Origin: Phytophthora quininea
Lineage: Eukaryota; Oomycota; Peronosporomycetes; Peronosporales; Peronosporaceae
Assembly (NCBI GenBank): GCA_011947345.1
Contig: JAAVTG010000068.1
Location: 1-64,000, forward strand
Direction of reading: 5' to 3'
DNA: 64,000 nt
The notes below the pieces were generated by a model, which was given only the letters and a program-made list of their open reading frames with translations, was not told the origin of the DNA and searched no databases. Positions 1 to 11,593 of this stretch are shown here, in pieces. A program made the position numbers and the translations under genes. Every line of letters begins with the position of its first letter. The first letter of the stretch is position 1.

Positions 1-3000
1 GGCGATCGCCAATAATCTGCGTTCGTGGTTGAGTGTGTCGCTTGTGGTAGAGGAAGTGTCGGATTCGTGAGTTTGATGCGCTTACCTCGACTCGAGACAT
101 CCCCAGCCTGTCTCTTTTGAAATTCCAGTACTGAAGATCAGCAAGAACAAGTCGGATACGCTGCAGCTACGGCTGCTGGGTTTAACTGCCCTGGCAATCA
201 TCGAACGAGATCCTGTATCGCGGAAAACGCTGGCGAGTCATGCACTCAATGACATTTTCAACGTGGTGATTTATCCGTCGGTGTCGTCGTCGCAGGATGA
301 CCCGGATAACGAGTCATCCGAAGGTCTTAGCGGTAAGTTTGCACTGGAGTTGAAACATGGGTTGACGCGCAGGTATATCTGTCTAAGCGCAACCGTGAGC
401 CGGCGCGATAAAGAGGTTGGCCGGGTTGCAGCGTGTCACATCGCAGCACGAGAATGAGCTTCGGCAACTCATTGGTGATATCGCTGGGGACATCAATGTT
501 CCCGACTGGCTGAAGGTGGCTGGCTCAACGACGCTGCTCAGTCCGAAGGAGGCACGAAGCCTTTTTCTCTGTAACATGATCGAAATGTGTCGAATGAACA
601 AACTACACGTACCATGGTCAACTGAGGAAACGAAAATCGCGTGCAAGGAAGGAACATGGGGCACCGAAATCCATCCGGAATGGGAGGACATTTTGCTGCG
701 CAAGCTTGTCAACCTAAATTTCATCCCGAACCTCGTGACGAACGAAAGCATGGAAAACATCTACCATCAGTTGGTGCAATTTAACCGCAATATCCCTCTG
801 GGAGGAATACGCCAACGTGATCGACGAGCATTCGCCAGTCTCATGAAGCTGCTCGAAAACTTTAAAGAGTACTCGGTTGCTCAGCTTAACAGCCCGTCAA
901 ACACTGATGCCCCCATCCCCACGACGGAATTCCAAGTGGAACTGTTATTGGCTATCCAACGTCTGCTCTGCACTCGTGGCGTATTTGAAGAGGTGCCGAG
1001 CTCACAGTACAAGAACAGCATTGAAGTGATTATGGAGCTTCTCCACTCTCCCATGGAGGAAGTGAGCTTTGCTGCCGCGTGTGTTATCAAGTATATGGTG
1101 ATCAACTATTCCGACACGCGCAGTTTAAAATCCGAGACAGCCAACCGTCGTGCAATCTTCACCAAGTACCACAGCAAAAACTTTGTGTCCCGCGCATTCG
1201 ATTTGTCGAGAACAAATCGAGTGGGTCGCACCCACAACACCTTGCTTCCTCAGGGAAGGGCTATGGACAGCTTTCAGTTGGGGGTATGTCAAATACTGAG
1301 CGTAGTATGGCCAATGCACTTGCGTATTCTCAGCTCGGGTTGGACTACCTTGTGGTCACGCTGGTTCTTCAAACGCTGGAAGTTTGCTTGTCTAGCGGGA
1401 AAAAAGCGACACCAGAGCGAGTTGCAAGGGATCTATTGCGTGCCATGCGAGTTGACGAGTTTTCCCGACACCATGCGTTGTTCCTGTTTAATCGCTCGCT
1501 CAGTTTCTCAATCACGAAATGCTCCTCCATTTTGGTGAAGGTGCATATTCTGGAGCAAGCCACTGAGATCGTAGAGCTGATTCAAGACTCTGCACGTAAG
1601 CATGGAACCTTAGTATGGCAGCTTTATTTGGCGTTGTACTCGCAAGACAAAGCCCAGCGCCGCATCTCGTCGCAATTGGTGGCTTTGCTCACCCATGAGA
1701 ACCCACGTTCGTCCTATGTGATCCGCAACATCTTTCCGCATCCATTGATCGATGACGTGAAAATTAGCCAGCTGGAGTACGACGAGTACGGGCGCCACTT
1801 GCCTACAGCGAATCCCCAGCTATTCCAGAAGGGAAACAACTCTTCACACAAGAACGGAGGGCGACGAGATATCACCAACGCCACCGAGAGTGGTCGGAGC
1901 AAACTGAGCTACGGGATTAACACTCGTGCTCGACTGGTACGGAATGCCAAGTCAGTAGTGCTCTTGCCTGAGTTTTTCGATCGATTGGGGAAAACTTTCG
2001 CGACGAAAGATCTCGTGTGGGGCCCAGACGCGGTCGAGGAACTGATTCGGAAGCTGGAAACCGAAATGAGCGATCTGGATCTGTATCGGCTGAAGTACCT
2101 AGGATATCTCTACACGGATCCGCTTGCGACTGACCACACCGAGTCGGAGTGGAATGCCCTACAAGCAAATCGGCTTCGTCAAGATTCCCAGCATGCAAAT
2201 TTCGCCCCTTTCCTGTTTGAGTTCCTTCAGAACGGTTCTGAGAGTCGATTGGCGTTTGAGATGATGAAAGGTACGATCTCGTCCTCAAATCGGTTTGCGA
2301 GATACATGCCGCTTTCATTCTTACTGAGCCCCGACACATCGGAGGACGGAGACAGTGATGGCGGCGGATGACGACCCTTACGACAGTGATGACAACTATA
2401 CGGATGATAATGGGGCCATATCTCGATCGAACAGTCTGATGCGGCCAGGGGAATATCCAGAAGCCAAACAGAACGAGCAAGATGGCTCCCACGAAGAGCC
2501 TCGTGCGGCCAGGAAGAAAAGAAAAGCACCAAGAATGTGCCGCGGTGGTTTGTCGCTTGGAACTGCAATGAGTTCCGCGTGGACTACGAGTGTCTCCGCG
2601 ATGAGGTAAAGGTGGGTCCCTATTATCTGTCCAATATTCTTGACGACCGCGGCGTTTTGGTGGAAGACATTGAGTGCGCAGAGAAGTTCATGACACTGCT
2701 ATACTACCGACTGCTGGCTGAAGATCGTACCATTGCAGCTGAGAACGGACAACACAAGTTATCTTCGGACTCGCTCAGTGATGTCGATCAGTCTGACATC
2801 CGTCTTCTGGTGTTGAAGGTAATGATTCAGTTGTATGAGCGACACTTTAACGAGTTGGGCTCTCTCGTGTTCCTGAATCATTTCCTTCGTGTGAGTATGA
2901 TGAAAAGTAAGGGAGGTGAAGATAGACGGTGGCCGTTGGTGGTACGTGGCAACATCGTGCTGTTCCTCGATCGAGTTCTATCAAGTGCTTTGAATGTGTC

Positions 3001-6000
3001 GCGCTTTTTGCGAGAAGGAGACAATGTGTCGATGGTATTGGATTTACTACGCGAGATCAAGCCGCTGGTTGTACTCCAAGGTCCTGACGACTCGGAAAAA
3101 GAGTACATCGTGGAGCCTGCCGCTGATGTCCAGGCCGAACTGGATGCCTCGGAGAATGAAAACGAAGAGGTTGGCGAGGATGATGACGAGTTTATGGATG
3201 ACAAAGAGGAGATGATGATGACGATGATGAGAATGATGAGGATCGAGATTCCCTAGCAAAGAGAACGATTGATGCATTAGAAGAGTCAGGTGCTGAGAGC
3301 TCAATCGTTTCAAACGGCTCGATATCACCGACATGTGCACACAAAGAAGACGACAGTCATCACGAGGAAGAGCCTAGTCGTGTGACAGTAGTTGCAGAAC
3401 ATTGCGGAGCTATGAGTAGCTCGATGATTATGCAGACCTGCTTAAGTGTCCTCAGTCGACTGATCGATTGCCACACCGCGGAAGACGAAGGCCACATGTA
3501 CCAGGACGTACGCTTTCCCAGTACGGCCGACTCACACACTTCGAAGGTTCCGGTGTGAGTCCGATCAGTGATATTAAGCGACGACTTTGTGAGGACCAGA
3601 CGCTTCGCTTCTTGGTGGGCCTTCTTGATTGCCCAAATCGCATCGTGTTCAAGAAGTGCCTCGGGTTGATCCGACTTCTTGTGCGTCATAACGAGGCAGT
3701 TATCCCAAATCTCCATGCCTCGGGGATTTTCTACTACTTGCTTCGCTTTGCCCAGGACGTCGACGAAATGTCCATCGCTGCACGGCTTATTTCGCATATC
3801 CACCTTCGCCAGTCGGGTCTTGACGTGCCACATCTGATCGATGATAAACAGAAGGGAGAGAACAAAAGGGCGTTTTCTCCCCGGACCCGCTAACGCGGAT
3901 CTGCTTAAGAAGCTGGCTAGTGCGCGTTCTTCCGGTGTCTATGGTTGCACAACTGCTTCGCCACGGTCCGCGACGCTTTGCCAACGCGCTGTTTTCAGAC
4001 TCCAACAACCCTGAAGTGGTCTGGAATGCGAACATGCGCAGTCAAATGGTGGCATACATTGAAAAGTTCATGGAGCGCCACACTGACGACAACGGTATGT
4101 TTTACATTGCAGAGAACGAGGGCTCGGACCACAAAGCCTGCATTGCGCTCATTCAATATCCGAAAGAAGTCCACGCGTTGCAGTGCTACCAGTACTACCT
4201 GCACAACTTGCTGGACGAAAAGAACTTCCCAGGTTGGCCTATCAACGACGAAGCCGCTTTCTTGCGGGCTTTGTTGGATTCAATCCACCGCTGGGTCCAC
4301 CCTGAATTGCTGCTGACTGCTCGCGGAGCGATGGCAACCGATGGGCAATCTACAAAGCTCTTGTCCGTGTTCGACGCCGTGGAGTTGCTCGACGCTACAG
4401 CGTTGCTTCTGCGACGGTTTCCAGACTCGCCTAGCATTACAACGCTACGTAACTTTTCGTACTTCCTTGAAGCATTGGAGCGTTGCATCTCGGAACTTAA
4501 AGACACCCGCGTTGGCTCGACGAAGACGTTCTTTGACGTCTCAAAGGCGATCTCAACGAAGACTACGTTCGTAAGGGCGTTCGGAAGTGCAATTCGTGTG
4601 ATCAATCTGGCTGTTGGCATTTCGGATGAGAATGCGCATGAGTGCAGCTCTGGATTGGGACTTCGCTGTGCAACTCGCTACAGTTACTGTTCCACAACCA
4701 AGAAGCACTAAGCACCGTGGACGGATGCACTCCGAATGTGATGACTCACTGGGTGTTGGAAGCGCTGGTGAATGTGCTAAACCAGCCGAATGGACGCGTG
4801 TCTGCCGCAGCTCAGTCGCTGGATTTGCTGCCGTGTTTGACGCGATTCTTATCCCAAGAAGGCGACACGTTGGCGACTGACTTGTCTCTTCAGATTGTGT
4901 ATGAAATGGCAGGAAGCTCGGGCGAAATGGCGGAGGTTTTGCTACTGCAGCTGGCCGAGCACGGAGTGCTGTGGTACTTGACGCTGTTGTTGTTCAACTA
5001 TAAGCCTAACAACGAAGACAGCGATGGCGACATGCAGCGTATTAGCATCGGTGCAGCAAAAGCGCTTGGACGAATTCTAGAAGCGAACGCAAAGGAAGAG
5101 TCGATTGCTGTCTTTGTCAAGAGGATGCAGGTGACGATCGAGCAGATCTTCACGCGGCCGTTGGTCGATATCTTACGTCGAGCAGGGCCGATTAAAATGC
5201 TTGACGTACTTGCTAGTGAAGTTCGCGAGCCTCATGTTATGTGGACTGACCGGATGCGGAAGGAGTTGGCCACTCTCGCTCAGCGTGCCATACAGTTCCA
5301 CGATTCAGTGGATCGAAGCGGCCAGGAAGTCCACAAGGTCTTCGAGCTGCCAACCTACTTTATGTACACGGCACAAAAGGAAGAGCTGTGCGTGGCTGGA
5401 ATCTACGTCAACTTCTTCAACGAGAACCCAAAGAACGGAATTCTCGCTCAGATTGCTGGCACTGTCAATGGTCGCTCGGACATCGGACGCAACCACAAGC
5501 CAACTACAAAGAAAGAAATCCAAGCTGCCGCCGCTGCTGCTGCCGAGCTGGAAAACCGCACGGTGAGCGGCCATGTGATTCACGGCCTGCTTGCTGCTTT
5601 GTCGCACGATATCTCTGGTGTGCGCGCACAGCCCCAGGCGCTGGAGTCCGTGCTTCCAGCGTCTTCTCCCTGTAGCTACAGCTATTAGACACCTGCTGCA
5701 GTATACTCCCGACATGGATGTGCAGGTTGTACAGGCCGACGGGATTTTGACGCTGCTGTTTATATTGGACCACGAGGCTCAGCCCCAAGGATTCTCCTTC
5801 GCGTGCGCCCCACTCCTTCAACTTCGTTGTATGGAGTGTGTGCACATGCTGTCATTTAGCGGAAAGTGTGTGGACTCTTTAGCGACAGTCGTTCCTCCGT
5901 TCATTAAGAGTGCGTTCCAAGTGGTGTACAAGAACTTGGCCCGCACAGAAGCCTCAACGGAAGGTCAACTAGCGCGTGTGACTCTGCAGCTACTTGGCAA

Positions 6001-6491
6001 TCTATGTCTTATCCCGGCTTGTATCGACAACCTCGTCAAGGGAATGGACCCTGCTAGCTTGTCGAACTTGCTGCCGCACGTGTGGCTGGGCGACTCGACG
6101 GAGATGCAGCTTCTGCTCTGCTTGCACATGATCCCGCTCAAGCGCCACACCCAGGCAGCGACGGAGTTCGCCAAGGCCGCAGTGAGCTCGCAACTGGCAG
6201 CAGCATTGCTGAACTTGCTGTCCACGCTGGTGCCAAAGTCGAAGATCGGCGAGAGCACCGCGACGAAACAGTTTGCAGCTCGGTTCCTGTCTGTGCTTTC
6301 GTCTAACCCTGGCAGCGGAGGCGCCATCTCGAGTCTGTTGATTGCATCACGTGTGGGAGACCCACGGAGACACCACTCAAGCGACATCGGAGGACTTGCG
6401 ACGTCTGCTTGTTCCGCCCCATGCTCCTGCACTACTCAACGCACTCACGCAAACCCCAACAAGGTCGGGTAAGGCATGGCACGATTTTTAA
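1..6491 (+). CDS. RME-8 / DNAJC13-like endosomal protein, 5' partial, frame-broken
   Basis: Long helical-repeat protein resembling RME-8/DNAJC13 (plant GRV2/KAM2), which acts on early endosomes with Hsc70, retromer and WASH. Three IWN-type repeats are visible: LVWGPDAVEELIRKLE (about 2012-2075) followed by WFVAWNCNEFRVDYECL (about 2546-2600); VVWNANMRSQMVAYIEKF (about 4015-4070) followed by FPGWPIND; and VMWTDRMRKELATLA (about 5236-5285). The coding sequence enters the window already open. A 67-nt GT-AG intron at 333-399 joins two frames well, and a 50-nt one at 1221-1270 is possible. Further frame changes near 2355, 2525, 3225, 3545, 3850-3890, 4640, 5670 and 6360 are not explained by introns and look like single-base indels. 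An acidic linker lies at 2340-2520 and another at 3150-3250. No J domain with HPD is seen between the second and third IWN repeats, where animals and plants have it. The stop is at 6489-6491 if the last frame change is real, otherwise 6472. The family call is firm; whether the gene is functional is not. Confidence 0.8.
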
Positions 6492-6554
6492 TTAATTAAG
6501 GCAGCTGAAGGAGATAAACCAACTCAACTCAACGTTAATTGATGTTCACAGCCT

Positions 6555-7505
6555 CTACTTGTTGCCTTCGTCGCCCAACTCGGCGTCAAACAGCTCGAGA
6601 ATCTCGTTCTGGATCGCCACCGCCTTGTCCTCGTTGCCGCTCGAGCGATAGGCTTCCGCAAGGTTGTGTCGCGCCATGATGGTCTCGTTGTGCGCCGATC
6701 CGAGCACTTGCTTTCGGACGTCCAGCACTTGCTCGTATAACTTGATGGCATCGTCGTATTCGCGCTTCCTTCTTGGCGTACGCGAGATTGTTCTTGGCCA
6801 GCGCCGTCAGAGTACTAGTAGCTCCTACTTTACTCTCCAGCAGCTCCACCGCCTCCGTCAGCGCTGCAAAGGCCTTCTCCGGCTGCTTGTTCTGCCAGTG
6901 GATCACACCCATATTGCTCATGCTAAGCGCAATGTCCGGGTGTCCCGGCTCGAGGATGTTGCGGCGGATCTTCAACGACTCGGCAAAGCACTCGAGGGCT
7001 TGCTCCAGCGACGACACCTTCTCCATGCCAGTGCTGGAGATGGCTACAGCTCGATACACCAGTCCCAAGTTGTACAGCGTCGTTGCAAAAGACGCATGTT
7101 GCTCGCCCACGCTGTCCTTGTAGGTCTGCAGCGCAAATTCGTAAGCCTCGACGGCCTCCTGCATCTGGCCGAGGTTCTTGTACATGAGGGCGATATTGGT
7201 GACAGTGCTGGCGTAGACGGGGTGGCTCTCTCCAAAGTGACTCTTGACCAGGTCGCGACACTGCAGGCCGGAGCTCAAAGCGGCCTGGTAGTCGCCGGCG
7301 TTGTAGTGGTCACGGATCTCGCGCTGCATGGCGGCGATGTCCTGCTCCGTCTGCACGTAGCTGGTCTGCGGCTTGTTGTGCAGCACCTGCACCGTCGGCC
7401 GGCGGGTCTCAGTGGAGCTCCATCGCAGCAGAACGGCGCGGTCTCCACAGACTGCGGCTCTAGGAGCGCGCTGTCTTAGCGCCGTCGTCACCACTGGCGC
7501 AGCAT
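6555..7505 (-). CDS. Mitochondrial-type tetratricopeptide-repeat (kinesin-light-chain-like) protein
   Basis: Protein of about 315 residues with TPR units spaced about 42 residues apart, of the kinesin-light-chain/TPR_12 kind (for example HPVYASTVTNIALMYKNLGQ and HPDIALSMSNMGVIHWQNKQ). It is probably a protein-protein interaction scaffold; partner unknown. The N-terminus is rich in Arg and Ala without acidic residues and ends in RWSSTE, which resembles a mitochondrial presequence cleavage region. The only nearby ATG (7505) is one frame off from the body, so a one-base indel near 7490 is likely. A second frame break near 6765 separates the last TPR (motif EYDDAIKLYEQVLDVRKQ, read in the next frame) from the rest; the true stop is then 6555-6557. 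It is convergent with the upstream RME-8-like gene and divergent from the hydrolase at 7666. Confidence 0.7.
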
Positions 7506-7665
7506 TCTCGACTGCAATTCTGACGGTGTCGGCCACAAACTATTTATTACGGAGCACTCATGACATCTGTTTTCTCATACAAATTACAAGTTCGGTATCG
7601 TGACACCCCGCTTCTGTGGCTTCCCACAATAAGTGTACCATTTGCCAATCATCCACTACCCGATC
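7506..7665. promoter_or_regulatory. Shared divergent promoter region
   Basis: A 160-bp gap separates the ATG codons of two divergently oriented genes that both have mitochondrial-type leaders. It must hold both 5' UTRs and start sites, so a bidirectional promoter is a reasonable inference. I see no recognisable core element. Confidence 0.4.
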
Positions 7666-9084
7666 ATGTTCGTGCGGCTGGGAGCTCGCGCGCTGGCGCC
7701 CGTCAAATGCGCACGCCGCTTCTCCAAGAAGACGCCCAAGGCCAAGACGGATGCGCAGCCGCAGCCGCGTCCGACCGTTAAGCCGACCAAAGAGATGGTG
7801 CTGAAGGAGGCCAAGGAGATGGGCAAGCTCTTGGTGGGCGGCGTGCTGGTGGGGTTGTTGGCGTCCGGCGGCTTCGTGATTGAGACCACCAAGACGTTCA
7901 ACCCGCTGGCACCTCCCGGTTTCTTGCTGGAGGTTGAAGGCCCCGACGGCCAGCCGGTGCAGGTGCACGCGCAGCGTCAAGGGGCAGGGGACGTGACGGT
8001 GCTACTGGACGGCGGCGTGGGCGAGACGTCGTTCGACTGGGACAAGGTGGCCACTGAAGTGGCCAAGTTTGCGACGGTGGTGGCGGTGGATCGACCTGGA
8101 CTGGGCTTCTAAGCCGGGAGCTCAGCCGCGCACGTCTACGCAGGTGAGGGAGGTAGTTTCGAGGAATTCTGGAACGGTGTCTAATGTGTTTTTCTTGTAG
8201 ATTGTCAAAGAGTACAAGCAGATTCTGGAGAAACTGAACGTGACCGGCCAGGTAGTTCTCGTTGCGCATGGAGCAGGAGGATACAACATGAGGTAGGTTT
8301 TTGTTGGCATTGAAAGGTTGAACCGTAGACTGATGGCAACTTTTGTTGTAGAGAGCTGGCTGAGGAGTTGGAGCACAATGTTGGAGCACAGAGCCCCAAG
8401 TGTGAGGGATTGGTGCTGGTCGATGCCTTGCAAGGTATGTGATTGCTAGCTGTATTGGTTCGTAGAGCTCGGTACTGAATGATACACCCTGTAGAAGACC
8501 TGCGGGGCGAGCTGGAGAGCGTGTCGGAGGCGGTGCGCGAGTCGCTCACTTCCATGGACAGCAACGGAGAGACGGTGTTGTTGTTCTCGCGTATTGGATT
8601 CATCCGACTCGTCAACCTCGTCCAGCATTCCAAGTTGGAGGCCAAGTACTCGCCGATCGCTCTGCCTTACGTCGAGTACTTCTCGCCGTCGCCGGCTCAT
8701 CGTGAAGGCGCGTTACGCGAGAACCAAGGCATCCCCAAGACAGAACAGCGTTTCCGGGATGCCGCAGCAGGCACCAAGCCGTTCGACTTCCCTTGTGTGG
8801 TGCTTTCCCATGGCAAAAGTGAAATGTTCGACAGCATGAAGGTGCAGCCTGGTGTGACGCCGGATATGCTCGTGGCACTGGAACGCAAGTGGCTCGAAGG
8901 ACAGACCAAATTGGCGCAGACTGTTAGCAAGCAGAGTGTGCATCTTGTGGTGAAGGACGCCGGCCATTGCATCCACCACGAGAAGCCCGAAGAGGTGACG
9001 AGAGCGGTCCGTGCGCTTGTGGAGGAGATCCACGGAGAAGTGGACGAACACAAAGGCTTGCTGTCGCTTACGAAGGAGGCTTAG
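7666..9084 (+). CDS. Alpha/beta-hydrolase-fold protein, mitochondrial-type leader, serine nucleophile replaced
   Basis: Four exons: 7666-8143, 8201-8292, 8352-8434 and 8495-9084, separated by GT-AG introns of 57, 59 and 60 nt that keep the frame. The leader from ATG 7666 is basic (motif KCARRFSKK), followed by a Gly/Leu/Val membrane segment near residues 45-62. Hydrolase landmarks are LLDGGVGETSFDW (oxyanion region), DRPGLGF, the nucleophile elbow VAHGAGGYN and the late histidine motif DAGHCIHHEKP. The elbow reads A-H-G-A-G, with glycine where the family has serine (codon GGA at 8270-8272). Either the protein is a non-catalytic homologue or it uses another residue. A one-base loss near 8110 makes an in-frame TAA just before the first intron; the next frame continues with KPGAQPRTSTQ to the splice site. 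Mitochondrial location is inferred only. Confidence 0.75.
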
Positions 9085-9249
9085 ACGCTGGCTAGAAGCT
9101 TTTTGAATTAATGAACCAGCGTTGTCTCCAGCAAATGACGAAACGATGGATGGCCTAGTACCTGACTCTCATTCCCTTCGATTTCGTGCACATCGGCATT
9201 ACATTTCCGCTTTGAGATTTGGTGATTGCCCCTGAACTCGACTTTGACC
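9085..9249. other. Intergenic gap
   Basis: Short AT-richer spacer between the hydrolase and the first crystallin-like gene. I see no gene in it. Confidence 0.5.
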
Positions 9250-9733
9250 ATGGCCGTGCTGTAGATTTGTCTCCTAGCTGTCCTTGCCGTCACCGTAGCG
9301 GCAACGGGCTCGGTCGAGAAGTTTTCGGGCTACATCCAGTTCTACCGAGACGTCAATTTGAAGCATCTACTCGCGACGATGATGATCTATCGGGCCAATC
9401 GCTGTTATAACTCTGCCGGGTGTGGCAATGGCAACCTGAACGACGCCGTGTCGTCGGTCAAGTGGAAGGACTGCCGACAACCGCCACGTACGAAGGAGGA
9501 ACCAACGCCCAGGTGGCGTTCTTCGCTGACAGCGACTGCACCGGCACCAGCGAGAACTACCCGACAAAGTGGGGAGGTGTACAGGCGTTCAGTGCCAGGC
9601 CGTTCAACGACGTCGTGTCGTCCTTCATGATATTGCAACACTCAACCGGAATCGAGAACGGCACTCACCGCTTTGTGAGCTGGAAACCGAGAACGCCCTG
9701 ATAACAACCACGAACATGTCCGAGTCGTCGTAG
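9250..9733 (+). pseudogene. Beta/gamma-crystallin-like secreted protein, broken copy
   Basis: ATG at 9250 is followed by an in-frame TAG at 9262-9264 (codon 5), after which the same frame continues with a signal-peptide core (ICLLAVLAVTVAATG). The body keeps family landmarks: ANRCYN, first calcium-type motif NDAVSS before VKW, FFADSDCTG, and second motif NDVVSSFM. Frame breaks near 9467 and 9672 are needed to read through; the last frame ends CELETENAL to a stop at 9731-9733, which matches the C-terminus of the gene at 10302. Three independent lesions, one of them a nonsense codon, favour a true pseudogene. Confidence 0.7.
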
Positions 9734-9820
9734 GGAAGTCAGCTTGTCTGTTAAACCGAGTTGTCTTTTATCTCATGAGCGATCGGTGGTCCTGTAGATC
9801 TCATTGTCAATCTTCACGTT

Positions 9821-10287
9821 GTGATGATAGAGCTGCTTGCTGTTTTCGTTCTTATGCTTGTGGTGCGGCTGCTATCGTCGTCGCAACCAATGGCACCGAG
9901 TCCACTTCGACAAGTTCTTCCTGGACGGGCGAGCTTAAGCTGTACAAGAACATTAATTTCAACTCTCTGCTGCTCACGTTCCGCTTCAAGACCAGTAACT
10001 TGTGCTTCAATCTCGCCTGCGGGGAGCTTGACGGCCAGATTTCGTCAGCATCATGGAAGGGGCTCCCACTGAAAGCCTACTTTAGTGGCGGCACCACCTC
10101 TCTTCTCATGTTCTACCGAGACATCGACTGCACCGGCACAAGTCAAGGATGGCCAACGTCGTACGAACAAGCGGTTGATTTTGGAGCAGTGGAGATCAAC
10201 GACGTGGCCTCGTCCTTCATGTTTATAATGACCGACACGGGGGTCACGAATGGCATCCAGAGCATTTGCGACTACAACGCCAGCTAA
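9821..10287 (+). CDS. Beta/gamma-crystallin-like secreted protein
   Basis: The hydrophobic signal peptide (MIELLAVFVLMLVV) starts at ATG 9821 but lies one frame away from the mature domain; a one-base shift near 9860 joins them. An uninterrupted alternative from ATG 9775 exists, but its N-terminus is Cys/Arg/Ser-rich and not signal-like, so I prefer 9821. The domain has the family pattern: WTGELKLYKNINF, first motif DGQISS before ASW, MFYRDIDCTGTSQGW, second motif NDVASSFMF, and a C-terminal Cys. About 150 residues, probably extracellular. Tandem with the pseudogene at 9250. Confidence 0.65.
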
Positions 10288-10301
10288 CAAAGTGCATTGT
10301 T

Positions 10302-10781
10302 TTACGAGATATTGGTCGTGTTTGCCACCGTCGCGGCCTCAGTCTCAAGAGAACACATGCTGTAAATCCCGTCCTTCACAGTGTTGGCATACTGCAAAAT
10401 CATGAGCGAGGAGATCATGCCATCGATACCGGAATCCCCAAACGCCTGCTTGTTGGCTGCGTTTGTCGGATAGTCCCGACGATAGCCATTTCTGCAGTCA
10501 CTGTTGGCGTAAAAGGTGATCTGGGCGCTAGAGCTTCTGCTGTCAGTGTACGTGGCGGTTGTCGGTAGTCCCTCCCATTCAGTTGACGACACGATATCGT
10601 TGAGATCACCGCAGCCGGCCAAGTTGTAGCAGCGGTTGGCCTTGGAGATCTTGTACGTCGCGAGCAGGTCCTTCCAGTCGTTGTCACGGTAGAGTTTAAT
10701 CGTACCTGAAAACTTCTCTACAGCTTCTGTTGCCGCCACGATGGCGATGAAAACCGCAAGGAAGAAAGTCTGGAGGAGCAT
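10302..10781 (-). CDS. Beta/gamma-crystallin-like secreted protein, intact
   Basis: Intact 159-residue ORF from ATG 10781. A signal peptide (MLLQTFFLAVFIAIVAATEA) is followed by one crystallin-like domain: FSGTIKLYRDNDWKDLL, ANRCYNLAGC, first motif NDIVSS, GLPTTATY, ITFYANSDC, second motif DGMISSLMI, and a final Cys before an acidic, Asn/Thr-rich tail. It is close in sequence to the pseudogene at 9250 but on the other strand and convergent with the gene at 9821 (15-bp gap). Role in the apoplast or cell wall is unknown; calcium binding is predicted from the motifs. Confidence 0.8.
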   Translation of the reverse strand: MLLQTFFLAVFIAIVAATEAVEKFSGTIKLYRDNDWKDLLATYKISKANRCYNLAGCGDLNDIVSSTEWEGLPTTATYTDSRSSSAQITFYANSDCRNGYRRDYPTNAANKQAFGDSGIDGMISSLMILQYANTVKDGIYSMCSLETEAATVANTTNIS

Positions 10782-10915
10782 GACCGTGGTCGAGCTAATT
10801 GAACAATGAAAACAAATGTGCAGATCGACGGCGATGCCTAAAAAGAATGGATGATAAAGAATGCGATTCCATTAAACTAAAAGCAAAGTAGAACAAGCAG
10901 TGACGGTGACGTCGA

Positions 10916-11422
10916 TTAGACGGTGGCGTTGACTCCGGAAATGTTATCTTCCGACGCCGAACCACCCACAACGTTGGAGCCGACCCAGTTGCACACCTCA
11001 GATTGTCCATTGTCGACGCTCTGGATTTGCGATAGCACCATGAAGGACGAGATTTGGCCGTTGATTTTGTGGCCCGAGAAGTCTCGAATGCCTCCGTTAT
11101 GGGGAAGTGTGATGGTGAATTTGTTGCCGCTGCAGTCGCTGTCTTCGTGGAACACAATGTAGGCCTTCCCGGCGATCCCCGTCGTCGGTAGTCCCGTCCA
11201 CTTGGCCGACGCGACCTTGTCGTCCAGATAGCTGCAGTCGATGTTGTAGCATCGGTTCGGGGTCATGATGTTGAGAGTCAGTAGCGGGTCGTTGTAGTAA
11301 ATGCCAGAGTAGAGCTTCACGACGGCATTGTCGAACCGACCGATGATTCCAGCAGACATGGAGCAGGTGAAGGCTGCGAAGAAGATGAGGACGCCGGCAC
11401 CAAACTTGCTGGATGAAGTCAT
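10916..11422 (-). CDS. Beta/gamma-crystallin-like secreted protein, intact
   Basis: 168 residues from ATG 11422; the frame is open further upstream, but the signal peptide (GAGVLIFFAAFTCSMSAG) starts here. Domain landmarks are VVKLYSGIYYNDPLLTL, NRCYNIDC, first motif DDKVAS before AKW, GLPTTG, VFHEDSDCSGN, second motif NGQISSFMV and the C-terminal EVCNW. It belongs to the same subgroup as the gene at 11594 (GIYYN and GLPTTG signatures), which suggests a local duplication. Confidence 0.8.
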   Translation of the reverse strand: MTSSSKFGAGVLIFFAAFTCSMSAGIIGRFDNAVVKLYSGIYYNDPLLTLNIMTPNRCYNIDCSYLDDKVASAKWTGLPTTGIAGKAYIVFHEDSDCSGNKFTITLPHNGGIRDFSGHKINGQISSFMVLSQIQSVDNGQSEVCNWVGSNVVGGSASEDNISGVNATV

Positions 11423-11593
11423 AACTGTGGGCTTGTGGGGTTTCGACGAAATTGGATACTGGATAATGAGAAGGCAAACAGATTGATCATGTATGTACGG
11501 TGAAAGCTTTCGAGCCTGCTCATGATTTTCGTTCGATTCTGCCAGACAAAAATCTAAAGAACGTTGATGCAAGAGTACCATTGATTGGATTAG

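Noticed and set aside
3555..3568. Intron starting at GTGAGT in the RME-8-like gene
   Set aside because: The next AG is only 14 nt away and later sites do not restore the frame that matches the family.
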